DNA of 64,000 nucleotides from an uncultured Coriobacteriaceae bacterium (GCA_902786015.1 CADAAU010000013.1:62001-126000); one strand, 5' to 3'. Positions 1-9,318 are shown, counted from the first letter of the stretch. Notes: generated from the letters alone by a model not told the origin. Translations and numbers: made by a program.

Positions 1-100
1 CGTGGAAGACGAGCGGTCACCTATCGGGATGGGACTCCCGCATCGCGCTCTCGAGCTTCGAAAGGAGCATGCTGGTGGGGTAGCCGAAGCACGTGGGGGC

Positions 101-928
101 ATGTTGTCTTTGGTGGGAACGCCCATAGGCAATCTGGACGATGCCTCCGCGAGGATGCTCACCACGCTCAAAAACGCTGACCTACTTCTTTGCGAAGATA
201 CCCGCGTGACTTCCAAGTTGCTCGCACGGTTCGACATACGGGTGTCTCTTATGCGCTGCGACCAGAACGTGATCGCCTCGCGCGTAGAGGGCGTGTGTCG
301 GCGTGTGGAAGAGGGCGAGCGCGTTGCCTTTGTTTCCGATGCGGGAATGCCCGGCATTTCGGATCCCGGGCAACAGCTTGTGGATGCGGCGCTCGATAGA
401 GGCCTTCCAGTCGAGGTAATACCTGGACCAAGTGCCATGACCTGCGCGTTGGTGGCGTCGGGACTCGCAATCGATCACTTCTTCTTTGAGGGATTCGTTC
501 CACGCAAGGCCGGGGCGCGCGAACGACGGTTGCGCGAGCTTGTTCCGATTCCCGGAGCGCTCGTATTGTATGAGTCACCACGTCGAGTATCGGCAACGCT
601 TGACTCCATAGCCGTGGTGATGCCCGAGCGACGCGTAGCCCTTGTGCGTGAGCTCACCAAGCTGCACGAGGAGGTCGTGCGCGACGTGGCACCCGAACTC
701 GCGCGGCGCATCGCGGAGGGCCCCGAAGTACGTGGCGAGTGTGTCATTGTAGTCGAAGGCCCCAGTTCCGATGCGCCAATTGCACCGCAGCGCCTGCTTG
801 ACGAGGCAATTGCGGAAGGTCTTTCTTCTGGAGAGCCAAAGAGTCGGCTAGCCAAGCGTCTGGCAAAGGAGTACGCGCTGCCGCGCGCCCAGGTTTACGA
901 GCAAATTCTTGCATTCGGCTCCAAATGA
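101..928 (+). CDS. rsmI: 16S rRNA 2'-O-ribose C1402 methyltransferase RsmI
   Basis: Tetrapyrrole-methylase-fold enzyme that uses SAM to 2'-O-methylate C1402 of 16S rRNA. The N-terminus shows the family signature LSLVGTPIGNLDD, then LLCEDTRVTSKLL and SDAGMPGISDPG, and later PGPSAM. The frame is open back to a GTG at 2 and an ATG at 29, but the family motif begins at the ATG at 101, which follows a G-rich stretch at 94-99, so I start it there (275 aa, normal length). The 100 bases upstream may hold the end of another gene (frame 3 stops at 81-83) but are too short to identify. The C-terminal KSRLAKRLAKEYALPRAQVY is the usual RsmI helix-turn-helix-like tail. Confidence 0.93.
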   Translation: MLSLVGTPIGNLDDASARMLTTLKNADLLLCEDTRVTSKLLARFDIRVSLMRCDQNVIASRVEGVCRRVEEGERVAFVSDAGMPGISDPGQQLVDAALDRGLPVEVIPGPSAMTCALVASGLAIDHFFFEGFVPRKAGARERRLRELVPIPGALVLYESPRRVSATLDSIAVVMPERRVALVRELTKLHEEVVRDVAPELARRIAEGPEVRGECVIVVEGPSSDAPIAPQRLLDEAIAEGLSSGEPKSRLAKRLAKEYALPRAQVYEQILAFGSK

Positions 929-988
929 CAGGAAGTGGGCGGGAGGTGGGGTATCCCATTGCCCGCAGATACCACAAACGGCATCGAA

Positions 989-1018
989 TTGGCTATCCCA
1001 ATTGCCATGTCATACAAT
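989..1018 (+). promoter_or_regulatory. Candidate sigma-70 promoter for the HerA-like ATPase gene
   Basis: TTGGCT at 989-994 and TACAAT at 1013-1018 are 18 nt apart in the 122-nt gap between rsmI and the next start. Sequence match only. Confidence 0.4.
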
Positions 1019-1050
1019 AGACGCGCAATGGACCGACGAAAGGATGTACC

Positions 1051-2727
1051 ATGCTCAAGGACAACGCCATATGGGTCGCCCAGGGAGAAAACCCTTGCTA
1101 CCTGTTACTCAACCAAGCCAATCGTCACGGCCTAATAGCCGGGGCGTCGGGCACCGGCAAGACCGTGACACTCAAGGTGATGGCAGAAGGCTTTTCTGAC
1201 GCGGGTGTTCCCGTTTTTATGGCCGACGTAAAGGGCGACGTTACGGGCATGGCACAGGCGGGCGAACTCAGCGATGCGTTGAGTGATCGCATGGAGGCTT
1301 TTGGCATCGATGAGCGTGCGTTCGCGTTCCAAGGAACGCCTTGTCGCATCTGGGATATGCTCGGTGGCGCGGGAATTCCCATTCGCATAACCATTTCGGA
1401 TATGGGCCCCGAGCTCCTGAGTCGTCTGCTTGGCCTTACCGAGGTGCAAAAGGGTGTGCTCAACATTGTGTTTCGAGTGGCTGACGATCAGCAGATGCTA
1501 CTTATCGACCTCAAGGATCTGCGTTCCATGCTCGCATACGTCGCAGAGCATGCCAAGGAGTACGAGACGACCTACGGGCGCGTTTCCTCGCAGTCGGTGG
1601 GCGCCATCCAGCGCGCGCTCATAGCCGTTGAAGATCAGGGTGGCAATGTGTTCTTTGGCGAGCCCAGCCTCGACATCATGGACTGGTTCGAATGCGATGC
1701 TAATGGTCGTGGCTACGTAAACATTCTCAATGCAACCGAGCTCGTAAACACACCGCTCATTTACTCGATGTTCCTGCTGTGGATGCTCAGCTCGTTGTTT
1801 GAGCGTCTGCCTGAGGTTGGCGATTTGGACAAGCCCAAGTTCGTGTTCTTCTTTGACGAGGCACACCTGCTGTTCAACGGCATGCCCAAGCAGCTCGTCG
1901 ATAAGGTGGTGCAGGTCGTGCGCCTCATTCGCTCCAAGGGCGTGGGTGTGTACTTCATTACACAGAGTCCGTCCGACGTGCCTGCCGACGTGTTGGCGCA
2001 GCTCTCCAACCGAGTGCAGCATGGTCTGCGCGCATACACACCGGCAGAGCAGAGGGCGGTAAAGGCGGCTGCCGCGAGCTTCAGGGCGAATCCGGCGTTC
2101 GACACGGTGGAGGCGCTTCAAGATGTGGGTACGGGTGAGGCGCTCGTAAGCTTCTTGGACGAGAGCGGCCGGCCTTGCATGGTGGAGCGGGCGCGTGTGC
2201 TCTTTCCGGGTTGCCGAATGGCGGCGGCAGACGCAGGTATCGTCTCGACCATAATCGCCAACGCATATGACCTCATGGGAAAGTACGAGGAGTCGTTTGA
2301 CCGTGAGAGCGCCTACGAACTTATTGAGGAGGCGCGTATCGCGGCAGAGGAAGAGGCTAAGGCGGCTGCCGAGGAAGCGGCTGCACAAAAGGAAGCTGAG
2401 CGTCGGCGTATAGAGGAAGAGAAGGCGGCCGAGCGGCAGCGCATCGCAGAGGAGAAAGAAGCTGAGCGCAAACGCATTGCCGAAGAGAAAGAGGCCGAAC
2501 GGTTGCGCCTGAAGGCCGAGAAGGAAGAGGAGCGATTGCGCCTCAAAGCCGAAAGAGAGGCAGATCGCCTGCGGCTCAAGGAGGAAAAGGAAGCCGAGCG
2601 ACGTGCGGCCGAGGCGAAGCGCGCTCGCGATCGGGTAGTTAACACCGTCTTTAGCAGTGTGGTGGGTTCGATTGGTCGCGAGGCGGGACGCCAGATTACG
2701 CGTGGCATCTTTGGCACGCGGCGTTAG
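1051..2727 (+). CDS. HerA/YjgR-type P-loop ATPase (DUF853) with coiled-coil tail
   Basis: Putative DNA-translocating or DNA-binding ATPase of the HerA-FtsK superfamily, helicase HerA-like C-terminal (DUF853) family; the cellular role is not established. Walker A is GASGTGKT at residues 31-38 and Walker B is FVFFFDEAHLLF at about 265-276. The start ATG follows GAAAGGA at 1037-1044. Residues about 420-535 form a very regular Glu/Lys/Arg/Ala coiled coil with repeated EKEAERxRI/L units, after which a short Gly/Arg-rich end (VVGSIGREAGRQITRGIFG) closes the protein. The 558-aa length exceeds the roughly 500 aa of E. coli YjgR mainly because of this coiled coil. It stands alone, separated from both neighbours. 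Confidence 0.88.
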   Translation: MLKDNAIWVAQGENPCYLLLNQANRHGLIAGASGTGKTVTLKVMAEGFSDAGVPVFMADVKGDVTGMAQAGELSDALSDRMEAFGIDERAFAFQGTPCRIWDMLGGAGIPIRITISDMGPELLSRLLGLTEVQKGVLNIVFRVADDQQMLLIDLKDLRSMLAYVAEHAKEYETTYGRVSSQSVGAIQRALIAVEDQGGNVFFGEPSLDIMDWFECDANGRGYVNILNATELVNTPLIYSMFLLWMLSSLFERLPEVGDLDKPKFVFFFDEAHLLFNGMPKQLVDKVVQVVRLIRSKGVGVYFITQSPSDVPADVLAQLSNRVQHGLRAYTPAEQRAVKAAAASFRANPAFDTVEALQDVGTGEALVSFLDESGRPCMVERARVLFPGCRMAAADAGIVSTIIANAYDLMGKYEESFDRESAYELIEEARIAAEEEAKAAAEEAAAQKEAERRRIEEEKAAERQRIAEEKEAERKRIAEEKEAERLRLKAEKEEERLRLKAEREADRLRLKEEKEAERRAAEAKRARDRVVNTVFSSVVGSIGREAGRQITRGIFGTRR

Positions 2728-2825
2728 GCGAGCGTTACGGACCTCCCGGAGAGTTGCGTTCTTTACAGTGTTTGGTATGCTACTCTTTTGTGACCTTATA
2801 GCAAACTGATAGAGGGGAAAGACAC

Positions 2826-3782
2826 ATGAGCATTCGTCAGCGGAAGTGGTCGCAAGTGGCGGTGGGTGCAAGTCTGGTTTTGGCGTTGGCTATAACGGGA
2901 TGTGAGCCTTCTACGGGAAACCAAAGTGATGCGCAGCCTACAGGTGGAGACGCGAAGGAGCAAGCCGCTTCTACCGACGAACAGAGCGACGTATGGGTGG
3001 CAACAAAGATTACCGCAGAGTACGAATCAGAGTATCAACCCGATGACGGCGAGAAACAAACGTATAAAACCAAGTCCGTGACGACCAACAAGCTTGATGA
3101 GCACGGGAACATCGAATCTAGGGAAACAGTCTCCACAAACGAGAGCGGTGTAACGACGGAAACGGCAACCAACACGTTTGACGAAGAAGGCCACATCCTG
3201 ACTGCGTCCAGCACCTCTAAGTATGAGCCCACTGCCGATGTTCCGAAGCCCGACGACCAGACGCACAAGGAAACCTATACCTATGAGTTTGACGACAAAG
3301 GTCGTATAACGAAGGAGACGTGCAAGAGCGACAACGAGTTCTTTAGCTACACCGTCGAGTATGAATACGATTCCGAAGGAAACATGACCAAAAGCACCCA
3401 GCGCTCGAAGACTTCTTCTTCGGAAGCAGACGGTGAAGTAACGTACGAAGAGGCGATCGTCGAGACCACATACGATGCTTCCGGTCATATCGAGTCGGTG
3501 ACAAACACTCCTGTTGGTGACGAGGCTGATGCAAAGGCGACCAAAACGAAGTACGAGTACGAACTCGATGACAAGGGCAATCCAATAAAGACGACAGTCA
3601 CCTCTGGCGACGAATACACAAGCACGATCGAAACGACGCGTGATGAGAATGGCAACCCCACGAAGGAAGTAACGACGGTCAAGACGAAGAACAGCACGGA
3701 CAAGATGACGTATGATTTCGAGTGGACGCGCGTGGATGATCCTTCGCCGTACTTGCGCCAGCAATATCGCACGCGGCACTAA
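2826..3782 (+). CDS. Secreted lipoprotein with YD/RHS-like beta repeats
   Basis: A signal peptide of about 25 residues ends in lipobox AITGC with Cys26 as the lipidation site. A Ser/Thr/Asp/Gln-rich linker follows. The body (about residues 60-310) consists of degenerate repeats of the type YEYDxxGNxTK or YEFDDKGRITK, the YD-repeat pattern of RHS-like and wall-associated proteins. An AGAGGGG ribosome site sits at 2811-2817. Function is unknown; it is presumably anchored on the outer face of the membrane. It ends 2 nt before the GTG start of the phosphopantetheinyl transferase, so the two may be co-transcribed. Confidence 0.75.
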   Translation: MSIRQRKWSQVAVGASLVLALAITGCEPSTGNQSDAQPTGGDAKEQAASTDEQSDVWVATKITAEYESEYQPDDGEKQTYKTKSVTTNKLDEHGNIESRETVSTNESGVTTETATNTFDEEGHILTASSTSKYEPTADVPKPDDQTHKETYTYEFDDKGRITKETCKSDNEFFSYTVEYEYDSEGNMTKSTQRSKTSSSEADGEVTYEEAIVETTYDASGHIESVTNTPVGDEADAKATKTKYEYELDDKGNPIKTTVTSGDEYTSTIETTRDENGNPTKEVTTVKTKNSTDKMTYDFEWTRVDDPSPYLRQQYRTRH

Positions 3783-3784
3783 GG

Positions 3785-4513
3785 GTGACTGGGACGCGCG
3801 TGGCAACGAGCAATCGGACGTTGCAGAAGTCAACGATGGACATCGAGGTCGTGCGCACGGCAGCGCGCGACCTCGCGCATTGTATTCCCGGTGCGCTGGC
3901 AAGTGCGGGCGGGATAGAGGTCGCACGTGAGGGCGCATGGGGTCCGCGCGAGGCGCGTGCGATTCCGCTGGACGACGACACAAAGGGACGCATCGTGCAT
4001 GACGAGCGCGAGGCGCCCTTTGTTGCGAACGCCCCCGACCTGCTCGTGAGCCTTTCTGACGAGAAGGGCGTTGCGGCATGCGCGTGGACGCGCCCACGGC
4101 CAGGTTCCGCGCTTGTGGGGTTGGGTATCGACCTTGCGAGCGTTGAGGACTTTGCCGGAGAGCGAGGTGCGACCTTCAATCATCTGCTTTTCTCAAAACA
4201 TGAACGGCGGCTTGTGACATCGCGCTACGAGAATGCCGGGCGGATGGAGTATGGCTACGCGATGGCCTTCTCGGCAAAGGAAGCAGCCTTCAAGGCATGC
4301 GCGGCGCCGTTGCGCACGTGGTATGCCACGCATAACGATTTGCTCGAGTTCGAGGTGCGCGAGTTCGAGCTGGCGGACTTCTCGCACGCGCGCGGTACAC
4401 TGCGCAGTGCCGAAGCGCAGCGGGCCATGGGCCTCATGGGCATCCAGACGATTGCCTTGCACCATGTGGAGCTATCGGGTGCGGTGATGACCGTGGCCTT
4501 TGCCTTGGCGTGA
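3785..4513 (+). CDS. 4'-phosphopantetheinyl transferase (Sfp/AcpS superfamily)
   Basis: Transfers phosphopantetheine from CoA to a Ser of carrier proteins. The two Mg/CoA-binding motifs are visible: GLGIDLASVEDF with Asp116, and FSAKEAAFK with Lys165-Glu166 and Lys170. The GTG at 3785 lies just after the preceding stop; an ATG at 3836 is an alternative (225 aa). The length is that of an Sfp-like or extended AcpS-like enzyme, longer than classical AcpS (about 120 aa). The next gene, 194 nt on, is an acyl carrier protein, which suggests the substrate, although it could also serve the fatty-acid synthase ACP encoded elsewhere. Confidence 0.85.
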   Translation: MTGTRVATSNRTLQKSTMDIEVVRTAARDLAHCIPGALASAGGIEVAREGAWGPREARAIPLDDDTKGRIVHDEREAPFVANAPDLLVSLSDEKGVAACAWTRPRPGSALVGLGIDLASVEDFAGERGATFNHLLFSKHERRLVTSRYENAGRMEYGYAMAFSAKEAAFKACAAPLRTWYATHNDLLEFEVREFELADFSHARGTLRSAEAQRAMGLMGIQTIALHHVELSGAVMTVAFALA

Positions 4514-4707
4514 CGCGTGTCGCAAACGTTTGGCCAGGCTCCTCGGGAAGCCTGTGTCACCCATAGCTGCTATTTCTTGAGGCGCTTTGCACTATCGCAC
4601 AAAACCACAAGCGGTTCTTGAGCTGCGTTTGAATCGAAAACCATGGAATCCCCGGCATACGCTTGCGATACTTATCTCATGTTAAACACCATCGAAGGGA
4701 GATCACC

Positions 4708-4956
4708 ATGGATGAGGATCGTCAGGAAGTATTCGACGCGCTGTGCGAGCGCGCCAGCCAGCTCTTTGGCAAGGACCCCTCCGAGTTTACCCTCGACACC
4801 AAGTTCGAGGACCTCAACATCAAGTCCGTGCAGGTGAGCCAGATTACCACCTACCTTGAGGACGAGCTTGACGTCGAGGTACCTTACATGAAGTTCCGCC
4901 GCTGCGCCACCTTTGGCGAGGCCGTTGACTTCGTGGCCGACCTTCTGGACGAGTAG
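4708..4956 (+). CDS. Acyl carrier protein (stand-alone)
   Basis: 82-aa acidic four-helix carrier protein. The prosthetic-group Ser is Ser40 in FEDLNIKSVQVSQI, corresponding to the DSL motif but with K-S-V instead of D-S-L, so it is divergent from a housekeeping AcpP. The start ATG at 4708 is set by AAGGGAG at 4695-4701. The CocE-type hydrolase starts 10 nt after the stop, and its ribosome site AGGGAG overlaps this stop codon, so the two are translationally linked. No ketosynthase or acyl-transferase gene is in the window. Confidence 0.85.
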   Translation: MDEDRQEVFDALCERASQLFGKDPSEFTLDTKFEDLNIKSVQVSQITTYLEDELDVEVPYMKFRRCATFGEAVDFVADLLDE

Positions 4957-4966
4957 GGAGACGGGC

Positions 4967-6889
4967 ATGGCTTTTCTGGAACCCCGCATTCCCGAGGACT
5001 GGGTCCCCGTAACCGACAAGAAGCTCTCGGACCTCATTCAGATGACGGGCGAGGTCGCGAGCTTCAACGAGGACGAGTGCCCCGTCTACTGGGACCCCGA
5101 CACCGAAGGATACATCTTCCTGCACAAGGAGGAGTTTGGTGGCGCCGAGATGATGGCCGCCTACCGTGTTGCTCGTCAGCCGAACGACAACCAGGCCGAC
5201 GTCGACCTCTCTACCTCGGATGACCCCATGGCGCGCATGGGCCAGGGCTTCTGCCCGCCCTTTAACCCCCACACCTACGAGGTCGTGCCGGGTATCGTGT
5301 GCATGCAGGACCAAGAGGTCGTCATGCGCGACGGCACAAAGATTTATGCCGACATCTATCGCCCCGCAGGTGACGACGTGAAGTGCCCCACCATCGTGAG
5401 CTGGTCTTGGTTTGGCAAGCGTCCCGGCGACGGTATGAGTGAGTGGCAGATTATGGGCGTTCCGCCCCAAACCGTCTCGAAGTGCGCCAAGTTTGAGAGT
5501 CCCGATCCGCTGTACTGGTGCCACTACGGCTATGCCGTGGCAAACGTCGACGTGCGCGGTGCTGGCCACTCCGAGGGCAGTGTGCACATGTTTACGCACC
5601 AGGACCGCGAGGACGGCTATGACTTCGTCGAGTGGGTCGCCGAGCAGCCTTGGTCCAACGGAAAGATCGGCATGGCCGGCAATTCCGGCGTCGCCATGCA
5701 CCAGTGGGGCATTGCCTCCACGCAGCCGCCGCACCTGGCCTGCATCGCTCCTTGGGAGTCCACCACCGACCTGTATCGCGAGAGCTTCTTTGAGGGTGGC
5801 GTGCCCGCGCTCTCGTTCAACAAGTTCATCGCCGCGCAGGTTACCGGCCCCAACGGCGTGGACGACCAGGTCGCCATGGCAAAGATGTATCCCGACATGA
5901 ACCCCTACTGGGAGGACAAGCGCCCCAACTTCCGTGCCGTCAAGTGCCCCGTGTACCAGACCGCCGGTTGGAGCCACTTCCACCTGCCGGGCTCCATCAA
6001 CGCATACAACCGCTGCCGCTCGCACAATAAGTGGCTGCGCGCCCATCGCGACTTTGAGTGGCCCGACACCTACGATCCCAACAACCTCGAGGAGCTGCGT
6101 CGCTACTACGATCGCTACCTCAAGGACATCCACAACGGCTGGGAGATGACCCCGCGCGTGCGCATCGACGTCATGGACGGCTACGACGTGGACTATCAGG
6201 AGCGCAGGCCCGAGAAGGCATGGCCCATCAAGCGCACCGAGTATCGCAAGCTCTACCTCGATGCGTCCCAGACACTCGAGTCCGTGGAGACCGACCACGT
6301 GCAGACCTTCGTCGCTGGACCCGAGCCGGCGCAGGCCGAGGCCGTCGCCAAGTACAACCCGGTGGACGAGGAGGTCCGCTTCGAGTGGGTCCTGCCCGAG
6401 GATACCGAGATCACTGGTCACATGACGCTGCACCTGTTCCTCAGCTGCGAGGGCTGGGACGACATGGACCTCTTCATCAATATCCAGAAGGCCACGGCCG
6501 ACGGCGAGTGGGTGCCTTGGCTCACGCTTGACGAGCCGCATCCTGGCGCCTGGGGCAAGTGCCGCGTTTCTCGCCGCGAGCTCGATCGTCGCCTTACCCG
6601 CAAGCATCGTCCCGTGCTGGCCAACAAGAGCAGCCAGAAGCTTGCTGAGGGCGAGATTGTCGAGGTCGACATCGCCATCGTCCCGACGGCCCGCGTATAT
6701 CACAAAGGCGAGCGCTTCCGCATCCAGATTGCCGGCCGCTACATCCGTGAGGGTTGGTTCGAGCCGCTGTCTTGGGACGAGGAGGCCAAGGGTACGCACG
6801 TTATCCACACCGGTGGCGAGTGCCAGTCTTGGATCGAGATTCCGGTCATTCCGCCGCGCTATCAGGCTGGTGAGTATATCCATCGCTAA
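4967..6889 (+). CDS. CocE/NonD (X-Pro dipeptidyl-peptidase S15) family alpha/beta hydrolase
   Basis: 640-aa hydrolase of the cocaine-esterase/X-Pro-peptidase class. An N-terminal region of about 110 residues (WDPDTEGYIFLHKEEF) has no function I recognise. The alpha/beta-hydrolase part starts near VVMRDGTKIYADIYRP and has the nucleophile elbow GNSGVAMHQW with Ser240. The family usually reads G-x-S-Y-x-G here, so the elbow is variant. The likely acid and base lie near WLRAHRDFEWPDTYDP and the following YYDRYLKD. The C-terminal jelly-roll (X-Pro_dipept_C) runs from about 425, including EITGHMTLHLFLS and GERFRIQIAGR. There is no signal peptide, so it is cytoplasmic. It is in an operon with the ACP, suggesting an acyl-thioester, ester or amide substrate; that is inference. 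Confidence 0.85.
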   Translation: MAFLEPRIPEDWVPVTDKKLSDLIQMTGEVASFNEDECPVYWDPDTEGYIFLHKEEFGGAEMMAAYRVARQPNDNQADVDLSTSDDPMARMGQGFCPPFNPHTYEVVPGIVCMQDQEVVMRDGTKIYADIYRPAGDDVKCPTIVSWSWFGKRPGDGMSEWQIMGVPPQTVSKCAKFESPDPLYWCHYGYAVANVDVRGAGHSEGSVHMFTHQDREDGYDFVEWVAEQPWSNGKIGMAGNSGVAMHQWGIASTQPPHLACIAPWESTTDLYRESFFEGGVPALSFNKFIAAQVTGPNGVDDQVAMAKMYPDMNPYWEDKRPNFRAVKCPVYQTAGWSHFHLPGSINAYNRCRSHNKWLRAHRDFEWPDTYDPNNLEELRRYYDRYLKDIHNGWEMTPRVRIDVMDGYDVDYQERRPEKAWPIKRTEYRKLYLDASQTLESVETDHVQTFVAGPEPAQAEAVAKYNPVDEEVRFEWVLPEDTEITGHMTLHLFLSCEGWDDMDLFINIQKATADGEWVPWLTLDEPHPGAWGKCRVSRRELDRRLTRKHRPVLANKSSQKLAEGEIVEVDIAIVPTARVYHKGERFRIQIAGRYIREGWFEPLSWDEEAKGTHVIHTGGECQSWIEIPVIPPRYQAGEYIHR

Positions 6890-6941
6890 GTCTTAGCTTT
6901 CGCCGCGGCAAGGCCGCCACGAGTAGATTCCCTTCCGTCGA

Positions 6942-6976
6942 CCGCCCCCTCGAATTAATTTCGAGGGGGCGGTTTT
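6942..6976 (+). terminator. Rho-independent terminator after the ACP-hydrolase operon
   Basis: A 13-bp perfect stem (CCGCCCCCTCGAA with its complement at 6960-6972), a 5-nt loop and TTTT at 6973-6976. Confidence 0.9.
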
Positions 6977-7039
6977 GGCTCTGAGGCGTATGCGATTTTG
7001 GATTCTTCTGGGCCGAAGGCCCTCATAATCCGGACATGC

Positions 7040-8215
7040 CTATCGCTGTGCTTGGGCAGCGAGTACCCTCACGCGCAGAGTTGCGACAAGCGAGACAACA
7101 AAGAAGGCCGAGAGCACCATCATGGCTGCCTGCATGCCCCATAGGTCGGCCATAAAGCCGGTGAGCGCGGTGAAGGCGAAGCCTCCGATGCCCGTAGCGG
7201 CGGTTATCATGCCGGTAGCTGTGGCTGTCTTCTTGCCGGCAAACGGAAGCATGAGGGTGAGCACACAGGGATAGATGGCGCCGCTTGCGATGCCGAGCGG
7301 AACGATGAGGAACATCACTAGTGCGGCGTTGCCCGATATGCCAATAAGAACCGTTACAAGGGGGATGGCGATGACGGAACCTAGGAGGATGTTGTCCACG
7401 TACTTAGAGAACTGTCCCACGAGCATGCGTGCCGGAATCATGACTGCCCAATACAGCGAAAGTGCGAGCTTGCCCGTTGTCGCGTGGAAGACGTCGGTAA
7501 ACAGTGTATCCACAAAGAAAGAAAAGCCGTTTTCGAAGCCGACGTAAATGCACATAATCGCGCACAAAAGCAGGATGCCCACGAGGACGAAAGACCCTGC
7601 GTTTGCCTGTCTTGCCTTGCCTTTTGGCATCTGCTCGCGGGGCTCAGTGCCCATTTTAGAGATGCCCACGAGGGCGACGACGGACCCTATGGCAAGGAAG
7701 GCAAAGAGTGCCCTCCAGCTCACGCCAAAGCCAAGGTAGAACGACACGACGAGCGGGGCTATAACTGCGCCAAAAGCATACATTGAGGTTAGGAAGCCGA
7801 TGCGCTTCTTGCCGCTGAGGGGATAGGCGTCTGCTAAGCAGGCTATGGCAATGAACTGCAGCGCACTGGTGGTAAGCCCGAGCACAAACATGCTCACGAG
7901 AAATGCGACCTGTGTATTGGTAAGTAAGACGACGGCCGCAGAGATGATCTGTAAGCCCAGCATGATGGTCATGCTCTTTGCCTTGCCTACCTTATCGGCC
8001 CAACCTCCCAAGAGGATGGGAGCAAGCATGTCGGCCAATAGCTCGAGCGCGGCAAAAAGGCCCATTGAGGTGACCGAGAGGTCGTAGGTCTGTCCTATGC
8101 TCCATAGGCTGGCCTGATATCCGCCCGATTCGAACCCGTTAATAAAAATGATGAGGAAGAGGATTATCCAAAGGCTGCCTTTCTTTTGGGTTGAAGTAAC
8201 ACGTGTGGCGACCAT
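7040..8215 (-). CDS. Major facilitator superfamily transporter
   Basis: About 12 hydrophobic segments over 391 aa with the MFS loop 2-3 motif GGWADKVGKAKS near residue 75. The substrate cannot be read from the sequence. Two ATGs are possible on the minus strand, at 8221 and 8215. The AGGGG ribosome site at 8222-8226 is 6 nt from the second and adjacent to the first, so 8215 is preferred (protein begins MVATRVTS). A possible minus-strand -10 element TATAGT lies at 8251-8256. It converges on the terminator at 6942-6976. Confidence 0.85.
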   Translation of the reverse strand: MVATRVTSTQKKGSLWIILFLIIFINGFESGGYQASLWSIGQTYDLSVTSMGLFAALELLADMLAPILLGGWADKVGKAKSMTIMLGLQIISAAVVLLTNTQVAFLVSMFVLGLTTSALQFIAIACLADAYPLSGKKRIGFLTSMYAFGAVIAPLVVSFYLGFGVSWRALFAFLAIGSVVALVGISKMGTEPREQMPKGKARQANAGSFVLVGILLLCAIMCIYVGFENGFSFFVDTLFTDVFHATTGKLALSLYWAVMIPARMLVGQFSKYVDNILLGSVIAIPLVTVLIGISGNAALVMFLIVPLGIASGAIYPCVLTLMLPFAGKKTATATGMITAATGIGGFAFTALTGFMADLWGMQAAMMVLSAFFVVSLVATLRVRVLAAQAQR

Positions 8216-8329
8216 GGTCATCCCCTGACGTCGAGTGATTACATATTATGACTATACCGTACTTTAGCTGAGGAAAACAACAGGTTATCTCTGGCGAAAC
8301 GGAGATCAGATGTGTGCCGGACGAGCCTC

Positions 8330-9109
8330 TTAGCTCAGTGCTACGTCGAGAATCATCATGAGCACGAAACCCAGGCTAAAGGCTATGGTTCCGGTATTGG
8401 AATGCGGTCCTTCGCTCATTTCGGGAATAAGCTCTTCCACCACAACATAGAACATGGCGCCTGCTGCAAAGGCCAGCAGATAGGGGAGGAGCGGGGCGAC
8501 GAGGCCCGATGCAAGGATGGTGACAAGAGCGGCCACGGGCTCGACCGCGCCCGAAAGGACGCCATACCCAAACGTCTTGCGTTTGTCCATGCCTTCTGCT
8601 CGCAACGGCATGGACACAATTGCACCTTCGGGAAAGTTCTGGATGGCGATACCCAGCGATAACGCCAACGCTCCCGCGGTACTCACGAGTTCTCCGCCGG
8701 CCAGAAGGTTTGCATACACCACGCCTACTGCCATGCCCTCGGGTATGTTGTGTAGCGTGACCGCCAGAATGAGTTTAGTCGTTCGCTTAAGGTTACTCCT
8801 TGGACCCTCTTCCTCGTTGTCCATGTGCATGTGGGGCGTAACCTCGTCTAGCAGGAGCAAAAACCCGATGCCAGCCAAAAACCCTACCGCAGCGGGAACA
8901 AAGGAGAGCTTGCCCATGTGTTCGGAGCCTTCCAACGCGGGCAGCAACAGGCTCCAAAACGAGGCGGCGACCATGACGCCAGCCGCAAATCCCGTGAGGA
9001 TTCTCTGCAGCTTGAAGGAGATGGTACCCTTTAGGAAAAACACCATGGCGGCACCGAGCGCCGTTCCTGCAAAGGGTATGAGTAATCCAAGAATGGTTTG
9101 CGAATTCAT
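8330..9109 (-). CDS. ZIP-family divalent metal (zinc) transporter, ZupT/GufA type
   Basis: 259-aa membrane protein with about eight helices. The diagnostic metal-binding motifs are present: HNIPEGMAVGV in helix 4 and NFPEGAIVSMP in helix 5. A cytoplasmic loop contains HMHMDNEEEG, the His-rich variable loop typical of ZIP proteins. GGAGG at 9116-9120 is 6 nt before the ATG. The expected role is uptake of zinc or related metals. The MFS gene follows after 114 nt in the same direction. Confidence 0.88.
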   Translation of the reverse strand: MNSQTILGLLIPFAGTALGAAMVFFLKGTISFKLQRILTGFAAGVMVAASFWSLLLPALEGSEHMGKLSFVPAAVGFLAGIGFLLLLDEVTPHMHMDNEEEGPRSNLKRTTKLILAVTLHNIPEGMAVGVVYANLLAGGELVSTAGALALSLGIAIQNFPEGAIVSMPLRAEGMDKRKTFGYGVLSGAVEPVAALVTILASGLVAPLLPYLLAFAAGAMFYVVVEELIPEMSEGPHSNTGTIAFSLGFVLMMILDVALS

Positions 9110-9318
9110 GCATGACCTCCCCGCACTTATTTTGTCTCAACCTTATCGTCTAGGCAACGGGCCGTGCTATCGACGGACCCATCGAATGGTTCGGTAGGGC
9201 ATCGCGATATTGTCGCATCATCTTCCGATGCGTATTGCGTTGAAAGATATAATAAACCCGAAAAGCGTGACGAGTCGCATGCGCGAACGCTATCGCATGT
9301 GGCGCAGGAGGTGGACGC

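Noticed and set aside
1498-2871. A 457-aa open frame on the minus strand
   Set aside because: It is antisense to the HerA-like gene, and its Leu/Phe-rich part is just the complement of the Glu/Lys coiled coil.
4844-6883. A 679-aa open frame on the minus strand
   Set aside because: It lies wholly opposite the CocE-type hydrolase gene, whose protein has clear family motifs. The frame has no ribosome site and is a by-product of G/C-ending codon bias.
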